Part shown: positions 11,645 through 21,600 of the stretch, one piece after another
How the letters are laid out: every line of letters begins with the position of its first letter
How positions within the stretch are numbered: the stretch's first letter is position 1
DNA from: Symsagittifera roscoffensis
Taxonomy: Eukaryota > Xenacoelomorpha > Acoela > Convolutidae
Direction: 5' to 3'
DNA length: 64,000 bases
Assembly (NCBI RefSeq): GCF_963678635.1
Contig: NC_087064.1
Coordinates: 79,276,512-79,340,511, forward strand
The notes under the pieces: model-generated
The model's input: the letters and a program-made list of their open reading frames with translations, nothing else
Told to the model about the DNA's origin: nothing
Databases searched by the model: none
Translations under genes and position numbers: made by a program

Positions 11645-12034
11645 TTCGCGTCCAGACAATTCGGCCAAAGACAATTCAGCCGATTTGAAATTCAGACAAT
11701 TCAGCCAAAAGTATGCAGACAATTCAGCCAGAGACAATTCAGCCAATAATAATGACCGCCGCAGTCGCGCCTACGTGTTGCGAGCTTGCCTACAGAGGGT
11801 AAGGACTCATTACAAAATTTAGAGCCGGTTATCGCCGCGAAGAGGCGACGCATGCATAGCGCGCCCACCAGCGACCTTAAACCGAGAAATAGCTCCAATT
11901 CTGATTTTTTTTCGAATCTAGTGTTTTGTAAAACTGGCTGAATTGTCTCAGGCTGAATTGTCTATATATTTTTGGCTGAATTGTCTGAATTTCAAATTGG
12001 CTGAATTGTCTTTGGCCGAATTGTCTGTGCGCCA
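11645..12034. repeat. Foldback element built from AGACAATTCAGCC 13-mers
   Basis: The left arm (about 11650-11745) carries five copies of AGACAATTCAGCC or close variants. The right arm (about 11935-12034) carries the reverse complement GGCTGAATTGTCT in the matching order, so the arms pair over roughly 95 bp. The GC-richer centre (about 11746-11927) has no gene. This fits a foldback or MITE-like element; no clean target duplication was found. Confidence 0.65.
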
Positions 12035-12151
12035 TTCTTTTAACAATTGTCTGCTGAATTGCCAAACACCAACAATTTGGTCTAATCAATACGTTGTTAA
12101 AGTATTCAGTTCTTTAGGTAGCCTGGATTGGATGGTGGTGCGAGATTTACA

Positions 12152-12197
12152 GGGCAGTCGAAACATTCAGGCATTCGCCTAGAAACGAGCCATCTTG
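12152..12197 (+). repeat. Dispersed hairpin motif, copy 2 (diverged)
   Basis: Reads GGCAGTCGAAACATTCAGGC, then ATTCGCCTAGAAACGAGCCA, then TCTTG. Same order of blocks as the copy at 11491-11532 with several changes. Confidence 0.5.
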
Positions 12198-13232
12198 TTC
12201 ACACTAATTTTGATTTTGCGTTTAAGCATTGCGTATAGAAGCTATTTCAAGCTGAAAATTGTAGTTATATTTTCCTTTTTAAGCACGAATTGAACAACGT
12301 TCAGTTGTGTCGACCAAAATTGAAATTTTTGATTATTTTTTTTTCTGCGCGATTGAAGTTTTTAGGGAAAAATATGAGCGCCAAAAAAGGCAAGTTTTGG
12401 TCAATCCTTCCTTTAAGTGCCAGCAAACGGCATTTCTAATAATACTTTCATTAATTGCTATCAATAATAAAAAAAATCAACGAAGCGAAGCTGTTCGCAT
12501 CGTCATGAATTAACTTTTTAATACGTTTCGGAATGTTTTTGAAAAATAGAACATTGATTACCACTTTTGGCAAAATAGTCTTTTATTTGCGATATTTTTT
12601 CATAAAACTATGTTTTGACGTTCGCTAATTTGTAATTTTTGGCTATTTTGCGAGTCCGGCTCAGGAATTTCTTCAGAATATCTTGATGCGAGCCACTTGT
12701 TCCTATTTTAATTTTTTAGGCGGTAATTACATCTATCTGTGTGGATGGTAATTACATCAACTTTACTCAGCCTGTGAAGGGAACTAAGGGGGAAAAATTT
12801 TTTTTGAACAAATTTTTTTTTGGAAGTTTTATCAATTTCTTAATTTAGTCGAAAACTGTTCCATACTTTTTTAGGAGCAGCCGGAAAACTTTACGCGTTC
12901 CCCTGATATGAGCAGTCTTCTCTACATTTCAAAGTTTACGGCATACTTCTCAACGCATAAATAGTTCGCGTTACGCTTCCAGCATTATATAAAAAATCTT
13001 TAAAGCGAGAATAAGTTCAAAGCGTCCGAGATAATTGCTTTATTGAAAAAACTTGTTAAAAACTGATCGCGGGCGATTTATTGTTTTACAATTCAATTAA
13101 TTCCGGAAAAGTCGCCACGTTTAAATGAATTGCGTAAAAGCATCATAGATAAATTCTCGAAAACGCGCACAATTAAGTCGAAGATTATGGCCAAATTGGA
13201 AGTTAATAAATCTTCAGAACTTTACCAAAATG
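12198..13232. other. Noncoding AT-rich host DNA
   Basis: No gene or exon seen. A diverged hairpin-motif copy lies at 12877-12919, and a short direct repeat GGTAATTACATC lies near 12721 and 12747. Confidence 0.5.
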
Positions 13233-13582
13233 GGGTCTTATGCTCTAAACGGCCCAAAATCAATGTTTGTATAACTTGAGCTGAAAGTTATGCGGTTGAA
13301 CCTGATTGGCCCAATCAAACTCAAGCAACATGGTCAGGCATTTCAGTCAACGTTTCTAGCAGATAAAAACTTGAGCCGAAATTAAAGAAAATGTAAAACT
13401 TGGTCACATAAAAAAAAGTAATTTTACGTCATTCGTGAAACTTTCCCCAGACAAGGTTTTATCTGCTTGAAATATTAATCGACGAAACGTACGCGTTGTT
13501 GAATTAGCCAATCAGACTCAACACAAAAATTTTTAGTTCTATGTAGAAAAACTAATTTTGGGCCGTTTAGTGCATAAGACCC
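13233..13582. mobile_element. MITE, 350 bp, with TIRs and 8-bp target duplication
   Basis: Terminal inverted repeats of about 28 bp start GGGTCTTATGCTCTAAACGG on the left and end in the complement of GGGTCTTATGCACTAAACGG on the right. The 8 bases CCAAAATG flank it on both sides (13225-13232 and 13583-13590). There is no coding capacity. An 8-bp duplication suggests hAT-type mobilisation; the superfamily is inferred. Confidence 0.8.
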
Positions 13583-13696
13583 CCAAAATGAACAGAACGC
13601 AGGTCAAAATGATTTTAGAATTTGATTTGGGAAACAATAATTTCATCGAAGTATAAAAAGTTTTGGCTGAAATTTAGTGTTTTGATTGCTGAAATT

Positions 13697-13890
13697 TCTT
13701 AGGGTCCATAAATTGAAATAGCAGCGAAAGATTTAATTGAATGAATTAGTTTCCCATTTTTAGTATCAAGAGATTAAAGATCATGACTTCAGAGATTATT
13801 CACATCGGTATGAACGAATTATTACTTCAGATGAAAGTCAATTGGTTTTAATTAGACAGTGTGCTAAATATATATAATGCACAGTTGAAA
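13697..13890 (-). repeat. 3' LTR of the copia element
   Basis: 194 bp. In element orientation it runs TTTCAACTGTG to ACCCTAAGA. The ends are set by the AAATT duplication and by comparison with the other LTR; they are not the usual TG...CA. A polypurine tract (GAGTGGGGG on the minus strand, about 13891-13899) sits directly inside it. Confidence 0.9.
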
Positions 13891-13897
13891 CCCCCAC

Positions 13898-16800
13898 TCA
13901 ATTGGCGAACATCTGAAGCCCAAAACGTTTGCACTTTGTCTTGCCCAAATTCTTAGTGAGAATATCAGCCACCATATTGTCAGTCCCAATATAGTTCAAA
14001 TCCAACTGTTTCTTTTGAATTAAGTCCCTGATGAAATGTAGATGAATAGCAAAATGTTTTACGACTCCCTTGTTAACGTCGTTTTTCACAAGAGAAATAC
14101 ATGCTTGGTTGTCCACAAACATTTTGAAATCAATTAAATCGAGTTTGATTTCGATCAGTAAATTCAACAGGAATAATCCTTCATTACAGGCTAACGAAAG
14201 AGCTGTAGCCTCTGATTCAGCTGTAGATTTTGCAACAGTAGTTTGGAGTTTGCTAGCCCACGATATTGCACCATTGTTTTCAAACAGGAAAAAGCAATAT
14301 CCACTAGTACTGCGTCTAGTGTCACTGTCACCTCCCCAATCAGAATCAGAATAGCCATACAAGATTGGCGTAGCAGTACATCGTCTGTAGATAAGTTTAT
14401 ACGATCTAGTTCCTTTCAAATATCGTAGAACTCGTTTTGCAGCAATCCAGTGTACTTCAGTAGGGTCGTTCACATATCTACTCAAGCAATGAGCGATGAA
14501 TGAAATATCAGGCCTTGTAGTAATTGACAAGTAACTTAGACTGCCGATAAGTCCTCTATAATCTTTGTCGTTTGCTAATTTCACCTCATTTGGTAGCCGT
14601 TTACAAAGTTTTAAACCATCAGCTGCAGGTGTAGACACTGGTTTACACTCAATCAAACCAAATTTTGACAGTAGCTTGTCAATATACGCTTCCTGAGAAA
14701 TTTCTAACCCATCCCCACAAAAGTTGAATTTCATCCCCAAAAACCAATAAAGTTTTGCTGTTTCGCTGATTTTGAATTGACTAGATATTTGTTGTTCAAA
14801 TGATATAAACTTGTTAGCATCATTGCAAGCGTAAATTATATCATCCACCCAAATGCATACGTATTCCAAAACATCTTTTGAAATTCTCATGAAAAGACAG
14901 GGATCACTTTTTGACGCTGTAAAATCTATTGACTTAAGGAACATCTGTAAGGTATAGTACCAATTTCTTCCTGACTGCTTTAATCCATAAATAGATTTAT
15001 TTAGCTTACAAACAAGTTGATTACCCCCACTGTCTTTCTGCTCAAAACCTTCAGGTTGTTGCAGGAAGACATTCTCTTCCAAATTAGCGTTTAGATAGGC
15101 TGTTTTTACGTCCCATTGTCTTACATCAAAACCCTTAGCTGTTGAAATTGCTAAAATAAGTCGTAATGTTGCCATTTTTACTGTAGGACAAAAGGTTTCC
15201 TTGAAATCAACGCCTTTGATTTGATTGTAGCCTTTAGCCACATATCTTGCCTTGTATCTTGAAATTCCCCCCTCATTATTGTATTTCAAAGTAAAATGCC
15301 ACCTTCCCCCCAAAATAGTTTGATCCGTTTGTGGAACTAATTCCCAGACATTATTGTTGATCAGAGAATTATATTCATCCTGCATTGCTTTTTTCCAATT
15401 GGGGTTAGAAAGTGCATCGTTAGCATTTTTTGGCAAATTATCAACATAAAAAGTTGCATCAGCTAGCCAACACTCATCAAAAATTGTCTCATTTCTAAAA
15501 AATGATATCTCAGGCGCATTTAATTGTTTGATCCGTTCGCTGCGGCGTAATTGATCATTTTCAAGGTTTCCGCCATTGACATTATCCGCAGAATTTTTCT
15601 CAGAAATCTCAGAATAGTTTTCAACGCTTATTTCCAATTCCCGTCCAGAATCATTTTCATCGTCATTTTTGAAAGGAAAAACTTTTTCATCAAAAGTAAC
15701 ATTTCTACTCTCCAAAAATTCAAAGTTTCCATCAAGCTCAGTTCCTACTATATAACATTTACTGTTCAGACTATATCCAAGCAGAAATCCTTTCACGGCC
15801 CTTGAATCAAGTTTTTTCATGTTTACTTTTTCGACAAACATATATGCAGCACAACCAAAAATTTTTACGTGTTTCAAATCAGGTTTGCTTTGGAAAAATT
15901 TTTCGTATGGGGTTACCCCAATTGCAGAATGATAAACTCGGTTTTTCAAGTAGAAAGCTGTTTTCAATGCAAAAGACCAAAATTTCTTTTCCATGCTGGC
16001 AGTTTGTAAAAGACATCTAGTTATTGCCATTACACTACCCCAAGTTCGCTCTATTTTACCATTTTCCTCTGGTGTATAAGGCGCAGAAAATTCAGTTCTT
16101 ATGGCATTATCAAGACAAAACTGTTTAAACTTTCCAAATTTGAACTCTTTTGGATTATCACTAGCTATTGTTTTTGGTTTACCATAATCCGCTATGAACT
16201 GTTTGAGCATCTGAGTGCTATCACTTTTATTTTTCAATAAGTAAACCGCAGAAAATCTTGTGTAGGAATCAATAAAACCTATTGCGTACTTAAAATTGTC
16301 TACAGATATCGTATCAATTGGTCCCAAAATATCCGTATGAACAATTTCTAGTTTTTCTGTAGCTCTAGTCCCCCAAACTTTTGGTATCGCTTTCCGCTTA
16401 GCTTTTTCAGTTTGACAATCAACACAGTTATTATGTTTCTTTTGGCTAAATTTAACTCCCTCCGTTAGATTTTCTAATTTCTTGATGTCATCAAAATTAT
16501 TATGACCAAGCCGTTTATGCCAAATTTCTATGTCCGAAACAACCATTGCAACATTTTCCACAGAGTGTTCATTTGCCAGTTCAATTTTCATTTTGAAAAG
16601 ATCTCGTTGATTTTGAAGCAAAATTTCAGAACTATCTGGTAAAATTATTCTGGGACAAACATCATCAAACATTACATCAGCTTTATTTCTGTTAAGTTTA
16701 GATACAGAAACTAAATTTGCCGTATACGTAGGTACAAACAGAGTATCTTTCAGTTCTATAGTTATCAATCGACCATCACTTGTTTGAACATTAAACGTTA

Positions 16801-17830
16801 CTTTTCCCTTTCCCACAATTTTTGAATTACTTCCATTTGCACAGCCAACATTTCCATTAATATTCGTATCAAGTTCCGTAAAAAATTCGCGTGTTTTAAA
16901 CATATGCGCAAAGCAACCGCTATCAATCAAGCAAAATTTGTCGGAATTTACGCCAAAATCATTGTCATTAGAATGAAAACTGAAAAAGTCGACAGTGTTT
17001 TCATTTTCTGAAGTAAAATGGCTTTTGTTTTGTTGATTTTTTGATGTAAACTGTTTTTGATGGCTGCTATTTGAATGGTTATTTTGGGTATTTTTCCTAC
17101 AATCTCTAGCAAAATGTCCCATTTGATTGCAATTGTAGCATTTTATGTCTTTCTTGCAATCCTGTTTTCTATGACCTTGCTTTCCGCAACTGTAGCATTT
17201 AATAGTTTTATTACTAAAAAACGTTTCATTTGTTGAATTTTTCTGCAAAAAAGTCTTGCTTGTTTCGGCAAAATTTGACAAATCTCTTTTAATCTCGTCC
17301 AAGCTTTTTGCATCTTTCGAAAAATTCACCACAGTTGTAAAATTATCAAATTCTTTTGGTAGTCCTTTTAAAAGCATTGCAATCATCATTTTTTCAGAAA
17401 TACCCTCTCCCGCTTCTTGTAGATTCATTTGCAAATTGTCCGATCTAAGTATGTAGTCCTTAATCGATTCGCTCGCCTCTAATTTCAAATTAGAAATTTC
17501 ATTTAACATTCTTTGAACACGTGGTCGTTCCGTACTTTTAAAGTAGCTTTGCAGCTGATTCCATGCCGCTGAACCATCTGGTTTATCGCGTTTTATTAGC
17601 ATTACAGACTTTCGATCAAGGCATTGTATTAATTCACACCACAATTGTTCTTTTCTATCATTAACATTAGTCTCATTTTCACTACTTCCTGGAACATCTG
17701 TTCCCTTCAACGTTTTCTTTAAATTCAAAAGAACTATACGAGCTTCAAATTGCTCAGCAAAATACTCCCAATCATTTTCATTTCCCGAAAAAGTCAATTT
17801 TTCCAATCTTGTTTGAATACTTCGTGCCAT
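13898..17830 (-). CDS. Copia gag-pol polyprotein, intact, 1310 aa
   Basis: Single frame encoding capsid, protease, integrase, reverse transcriptase and RNase H. Approximate residues: gag 1-205; two CCHC zinc knuckles 210-245 (CYSCGKQGHRKQDC, then CYNCNQMGHFARDC); protease DSG near 303; integrase HHCC zinc region near 435-475; integrase core with D near 500 (HTDILGP), D near 557 (SDNPKEF) and E near 593 (EENGKIER); RT from about 828 with the active site WVDD near 995; RNase H from about 1163 (SDSDWGGD). Length is usual for copia. The second integrase Asp motif has Pro where Gly is usual. No stop or frameshift interrupts it, so it may be functional. The ATG at 17830 is the first in frame and starts MARSIQTRLEKL. 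Confidence 0.97.
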   Translation of the reverse strand: MARSIQTRLEKLTFSGNENDWEYFAEQFEARIVLLNLKKTLKGTDVPGSSENETNVNDRKEQLWCELIQCLDRKSVMLIKRDKPDGSAAWNQLQSYFKSTERPRVQRMLNEISNLKLEASESIKDYILRSDNLQMNLQEAGEGISEKMMIAMLLKGLPKEFDNFTTVVNFSKDAKSLDEIKRDLSNFAETSKTFLQKNSTNETFFSNKTIKCYSCGKQGHRKQDCKKDIKCYNCNQMGHFARDCRKNTQNNHSNSSHQKQFTSKNQQNKSHFTSENENTVDFFSFHSNDNDFGVNSDKFCLIDSGCFAHMFKTREFFTELDTNINGNVGCANGSNSKIVGKGKVTFNVQTSDGRLITIELKDTLFVPTYTANLVSVSKLNRNKADVMFDDVCPRIILPDSSEILLQNQRDLFKMKIELANEHSVENVAMVVSDIEIWHKRLGHNNFDDIKKLENLTEGVKFSQKKHNNCVDCQTEKAKRKAIPKVWGTRATEKLEIVHTDILGPIDTISVDNFKYAIGFIDSYTRFSAVYLLKNKSDSTQMLKQFIADYGKPKTIASDNPKEFKFGKFKQFCLDNAIRTEFSAPYTPEENGKIERTWGSVMAITRCLLQTASMEKKFWSFALKTAFYLKNRVYHSAIGVTPYEKFFQSKPDLKHVKIFGCAAYMFVEKVNMKKLDSRAVKGFLLGYSLNSKCYIVGTELDGNFEFLESRNVTFDEKVFPFKNDDENDSGRELEISVENYSEISEKNSADNVNGGNLENDQLRRSERIKQLNAPEISFFRNETIFDECWLADATFYVDNLPKNANDALSNPNWKKAMQDEYNSLINNNVWELVPQTDQTILGGRWHFTLKYNNEGGISRYKARYVAKGYNQIKGVDFKETFCPTVKMATLRLILAISTAKGFDVRQWDVKTAYLNANLEENVFLQQPEGFEQKDSGGNQLVCKLNKSIYGLKQSGRNWYYTLQMFLKSIDFTASKSDPCLFMRISKDVLEYVCIWVDDIIYACNDANKFISFEQQISSQFKISETAKLYWFLGMKFNFCGDGLEISQEAYIDKLLSKFGLIECKPVSTPAADGLKLCKRLPNEVKLANDKDYRGLIGSLSYLSITTRPDISFIAHCLSRYVNDPTEVHWIAAKRVLRYLKGTRSYKLIYRRCTATPILYGYSDSDWGGDSDTRRSTSGYCFFLFENNGAISWASKLQTTVAKSTAESEATALSLACNEGLFLLNLLIEIKLDLIDFKMFVDNQACISLVKNDVNKGVVKHFAIHLHFIRDLIQKKQLDLNYIGTDNMVADILTKNLGKTKCKRFGLQMFAN

Positions 17831-18020
17831 GGTTAAATGTCACTTCAAATTTCGAATTGTAAAACTTCTCTTTCAAAACTTCTCTTTTCTTTCAAAACTT
17901 CTATTTTCAAAGTTGTAATTCATACAACCAATTCTTTTCTTTCTCTTGAAATCCTATTCATACAAACCACCGTAGAATTTTACTCTCTGATGCTGTCAGG
18001 CGTAGAGTCTCAATTCTTCA

Positions 18021-18037
18021 CGAAATCGCCCATAACC
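18021..18037 (-). promoter_or_regulatory. Primer binding site of the copia element (initiator tRNA-Met half)
   Basis: Directly inside the 5' LTR, the minus strand reads GGTTATGGGCGATTTCG. The first nine bases complement the anticodon arm of initiator tRNA-Met (with its CAT anticodon). Drosophila copia is known to prime from an internal fragment of that tRNA, so the same mechanism is inferred here. Confidence 0.75.
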
Positions 18038-18231
18038 TCTTAGGGTCCATAAATTGAAATAGCAGCGAAAGATTTAATTGAATGAATTAGTTTCCCATTT
18101 TTAGTATCAAGAGATTAAAGATCATGACTTCAGAGATTATTCACATCGGTATGAACGAATTATTACTTCAGATGAAAGTCAATTGGTTTTAATTAGACAG
18201 TGTGCTAAATATATATAATGCACAGTTGAAA
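18038..18231 (-). repeat. 5' LTR of the copia element
   Basis: 194 bp, reading identical to 13697-13890. In element orientation it holds an AT-rich core (ATTATATATATTTAG) about 12 bases from the start that could serve as a TATA region. Confidence 0.92.
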
Positions 18232-18450
18232 AAATTGGTTTAAAAGTCGGAGCAATAATGTGCGAGGTTCATGATTGATATCGCTTAATACTACGCTGAG
18301 TTCATCATTGAGATTATATGTGTGATGCTATAAACAAAGTGAGGATAATAAGAGTGAATCGTACACTGACGGAAAAAATCCACCAAGTATCATGTCTCAA
18401 TTTGCAAGTGTGTTTAGGATGGTGAGCCAGAGATCCTGTTTCCCCTGCAG

Positions 18451-18622
18451 GTGGATGACAGACAGGGACTGTACATGGGCGTCTATCCCAACAACAGCCT
18501 CTACATCAGGGGACTCCTGAGGGGGCAGAGACAGGGGGAGATCACAGATGGACTTATGCACCTCATGGGGGTGACGTGTGTGGCAGATTCACACAGGGCG
18601 CACGCCAAACTAATAGTCAAAG
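18451..18622 (+). CDS. Receptor exon 1 of window: end of an Ig domain
   Basis: Acceptor TTTCCCCTGCAG before 18451, donor AAAG|GTAAGA after 18622. Phase 0 in, phase 1 out. Encodes the last strands of an Ig domain: a basic linker, then GVTCVADSHRAHAKLIVK, with the second Ig Cys in VTC. Confidence 0.85.
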
Positions 18623-21600
18623 GTAAGAAAGAAATAAAGAAGATACAGGTAAAATAAGTTTTTCACGCCTAAATCTTTTAGTTCAGCGATTTGATCAATT
18701 CAAAAATTAGAGACAAAGTGTGTTTTTTCTTACTGATTTTAGATCCATCATTTGTGTTTTTTAATAAAGCACTGATAGTTTCGACGTTATTCGGATTCCA
18801 AAAAATTATCAAAAATGTCTTCTCAGCGTCGACAAAAATTGGTCTGCAACTTTGATTTTTCTCTCCATTTTTTATTGAGTAATGTACGAAAGATTTGCGT
18901 AAGTTTTTGTAATTCTATTTTAGTTTCTACGTTGACTTAGCTATAATAAGTTCATTGTCCAATTGTCGAAAAAAAATTGTACTGGAGCAAAACAAAGTTT
19001 TCGTGATTTATCCTTTTATAATAAGCTTTACTTGCTCGAAATTGAACTTAAACTCAAAATATCTAAATCAGTTTTTCTCGACACTGGGACAACGTGTCAA
19101 AGTTTTTAAATGTCTTTCAAATCAGAGTTGCAAAGGTTTCATTATGATTTATCAGTCCACTCAATCTAATGATTAATTGTGGTAATTGATTTGGTTGACA
19201 AAAAAAAACAAAAAAAGCCTGCTTGCTCATCTTATTTACTCAAAAAAACGCCAAAAAAAAATTAAACGAGTTTTTCACGACACTGAAAAAATGTTTTGAG
19301 TTTCTCTATGTCGTTTGAAAAAGACTGAAATTTTTTTAAATGAGATATTTCAGGAGATATGAGATACGATGATTATTTAAGGTACTTGATTTTGCCATGT
19401 GAACAAAAAACAAAGAAAAAACGAAAACTTTTCTCCCAATTTTCAATGGTATGAAATAAAAGTTTTTGACCTTGAAACGAAACATTTATTTTCCTATTAT
19501 AATAGTTGTAGGCGCGACTCAATCAAAATCGCCTACATTAATTCAATTGCAAATATGCAAGTTTTTGAACATGTTTTGCATTAAAATGTCAGGCAAACAA
19601 TCTCCAATTTAAAACCATGATAGCCGGTAGCTATGCAAATAGCACAGGATGTTACGACGATATTCAGAAAAAACGAAAAACCTTTTATTTTTGATTTTCT
19701 TCAATTTAGTGTCGTTTTTAGTGGGTGGTGTGATGCAAGAAAAATACGATCGCGTATGAAATCGGTGAATTGAGCTTCATCGACAAAATTTCGAATTTCG
19801 AAACATGATTGGAAAAACTCATAACCATTCAATTTTCTCCAATAATTTTTGTGGTAGCTGATTTTGCACAGAAAACAAAAAAAAATATTAAAACACACCC
19901 GAAAACAATTTGCTATTTTTTTCGAAACAACAAAAAACAAACAATTTTCAATGGTCGGAACCAAAAAAAACAATATTTTGTATTTTTTTTTGTTTTTTCT
20001 TTGATTTGTCAACCCCAGTTGTAAAACCGACAACTCCAGCAGCGTGCGACGCTTAGGACGAAGTTTGGTTTACTTCAATTTTTGCGACCTCAAGAAAATC
20101 TAAGTTGCAAATTAAATAAACTTCAGTGTCAAGAAGGACAAATCCAATTATTTCCACTTTTTAAATTAAGTTTTCGCTGGTTTTTCGATCTTGATGTTAG
20201 TTAATTAGCCAAAGGAAACATTTGCAACTCTACCTGATTTCTTAAAACTATTAGTTCTTAAGCGTCGTGTAGAAGAAAATTTTCTACATTGGATGAAAAC
20301 GCAAATAGGTTGTCAAAATTAGAGAACTATGTTTTAAGTGTTTTTTTAATTAAAAAGTGTTGTTTTGCTCTGTTACTTCAATGTGAAAAAAGTGATCCAA
20401 ATATTCCGTTTGAAGCCACTTCTTTTTGGTTCTTTTTTATGAAGCTAGGAACAAATAATTAAACTTTTAAAGATTTTTTTCTGGAAAAAAATGCAAAGTA
20501 TAAAGAGCGTTACAGAGCAATCACCGTAACATTCACATATCGGCCAACAGTCTAGCAAAATTTTTTATTTAAATCCAATGCGATTTGTATTGTTTTTTAA
20601 CATAACGTAGAGGTACTGGAACTGAGGTTTTCAATGCAATAAAAAATTTGTTTGATCAGCTTTTTTGAAGAAGCTTCCAATTCAGCAGTTGTTTACATGT
20701 AAGAAGGAACTGTTTGAATTCGCTCAAATGATTTTTTGATGTTTAATCTTTGCCATAAATCCGATTTAAATCAATCTTGTTTAAATAATGGATTCTGTTT
20801 TTATTGCCATTGTTTTTGATAGTCAAATAATTGAATAGTACCCCAACCGACTCAGCACATGGAAAAATTCTCCCAATTTCAAGACCAACAATCGCCATAA
20901 CTTAAAGTTTGCGTGCATTACAATTTTGATAGGCGCACAATTTTCTGTCTGTATGTTCCTGGATTCCAGAGACAAGTCTTTAAATATGTTAAAATTTGTG
21001 TGAACAATATTTGTTGCAAACGCTCTGGTTAGCAGCTGGACCAAATGACCTGAGAGAGTATTCATAAGATTGTAGCAACGAGACGGCTACTCGTAATTAA
21101 TTGGTAGAAATGACATCTACTCCTAAAGATAAGGGCCAAAAAAGTATGAACCAAGTATGCCAGCGACTTTTCAGAATACTTTGCCGTTTGTTTCCAAAAG
21201 ATGGTTAATGTAATATGTTGCATTGCCATGACAATTTTTTGAAATTAATTAGACAGAAAAGTGTCTCAATCCTAAAAAATACAACTCTACTACTTAAAAT
21301 CACTGAAAAGGTGAGTTAAACTCTTTATCAACTCTTTTTGATAAGCCTTGAATTTGTTTGCATAGTTTTTCACGTTTTGGCTTATAAAGTCACCGACTGT
21401 ACAAAGTTGATAAGCATCGAAAGACACTTGTTAGGAACTTTCAGCTTCAACTTTTGGGGATGGGGGAGGGTAGAAATTGCGGGGGACAAAATAAAACAAT
21501 TTTTAAAATATCAAAACGAAAAGCAAAAAGAGATTTGAATCTCACCATAGGTAAAAACATTCGGTTTTTTAAAAAATGCGAATGACGCCTTTAATTGAAA

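Larger units (their letters stand above)
13697..18231 (-). mobile_element. Full-length Ty1/copia LTR retrotransposon
   Basis: 4,535-bp element on the minus strand. Two 194-bp LTRs enclose one intact gag-pol frame. The 5-bp duplication AAATT flanks it at 13692-13696 and 18232-18236. The LTRs read identical over their full length, so the insertion is recent. The gene order protease, integrase, RT, RNase H places it in Ty1/copia. It lies upstream of the first receptor exon in this window and in the opposite orientation. Confidence 0.97.

Noticed and set aside
11634..11822. Frame of 62 codons with repeated DNSA phrases
   Set aside because: It is the translated 13-mer array of the foldback element, not a gene.
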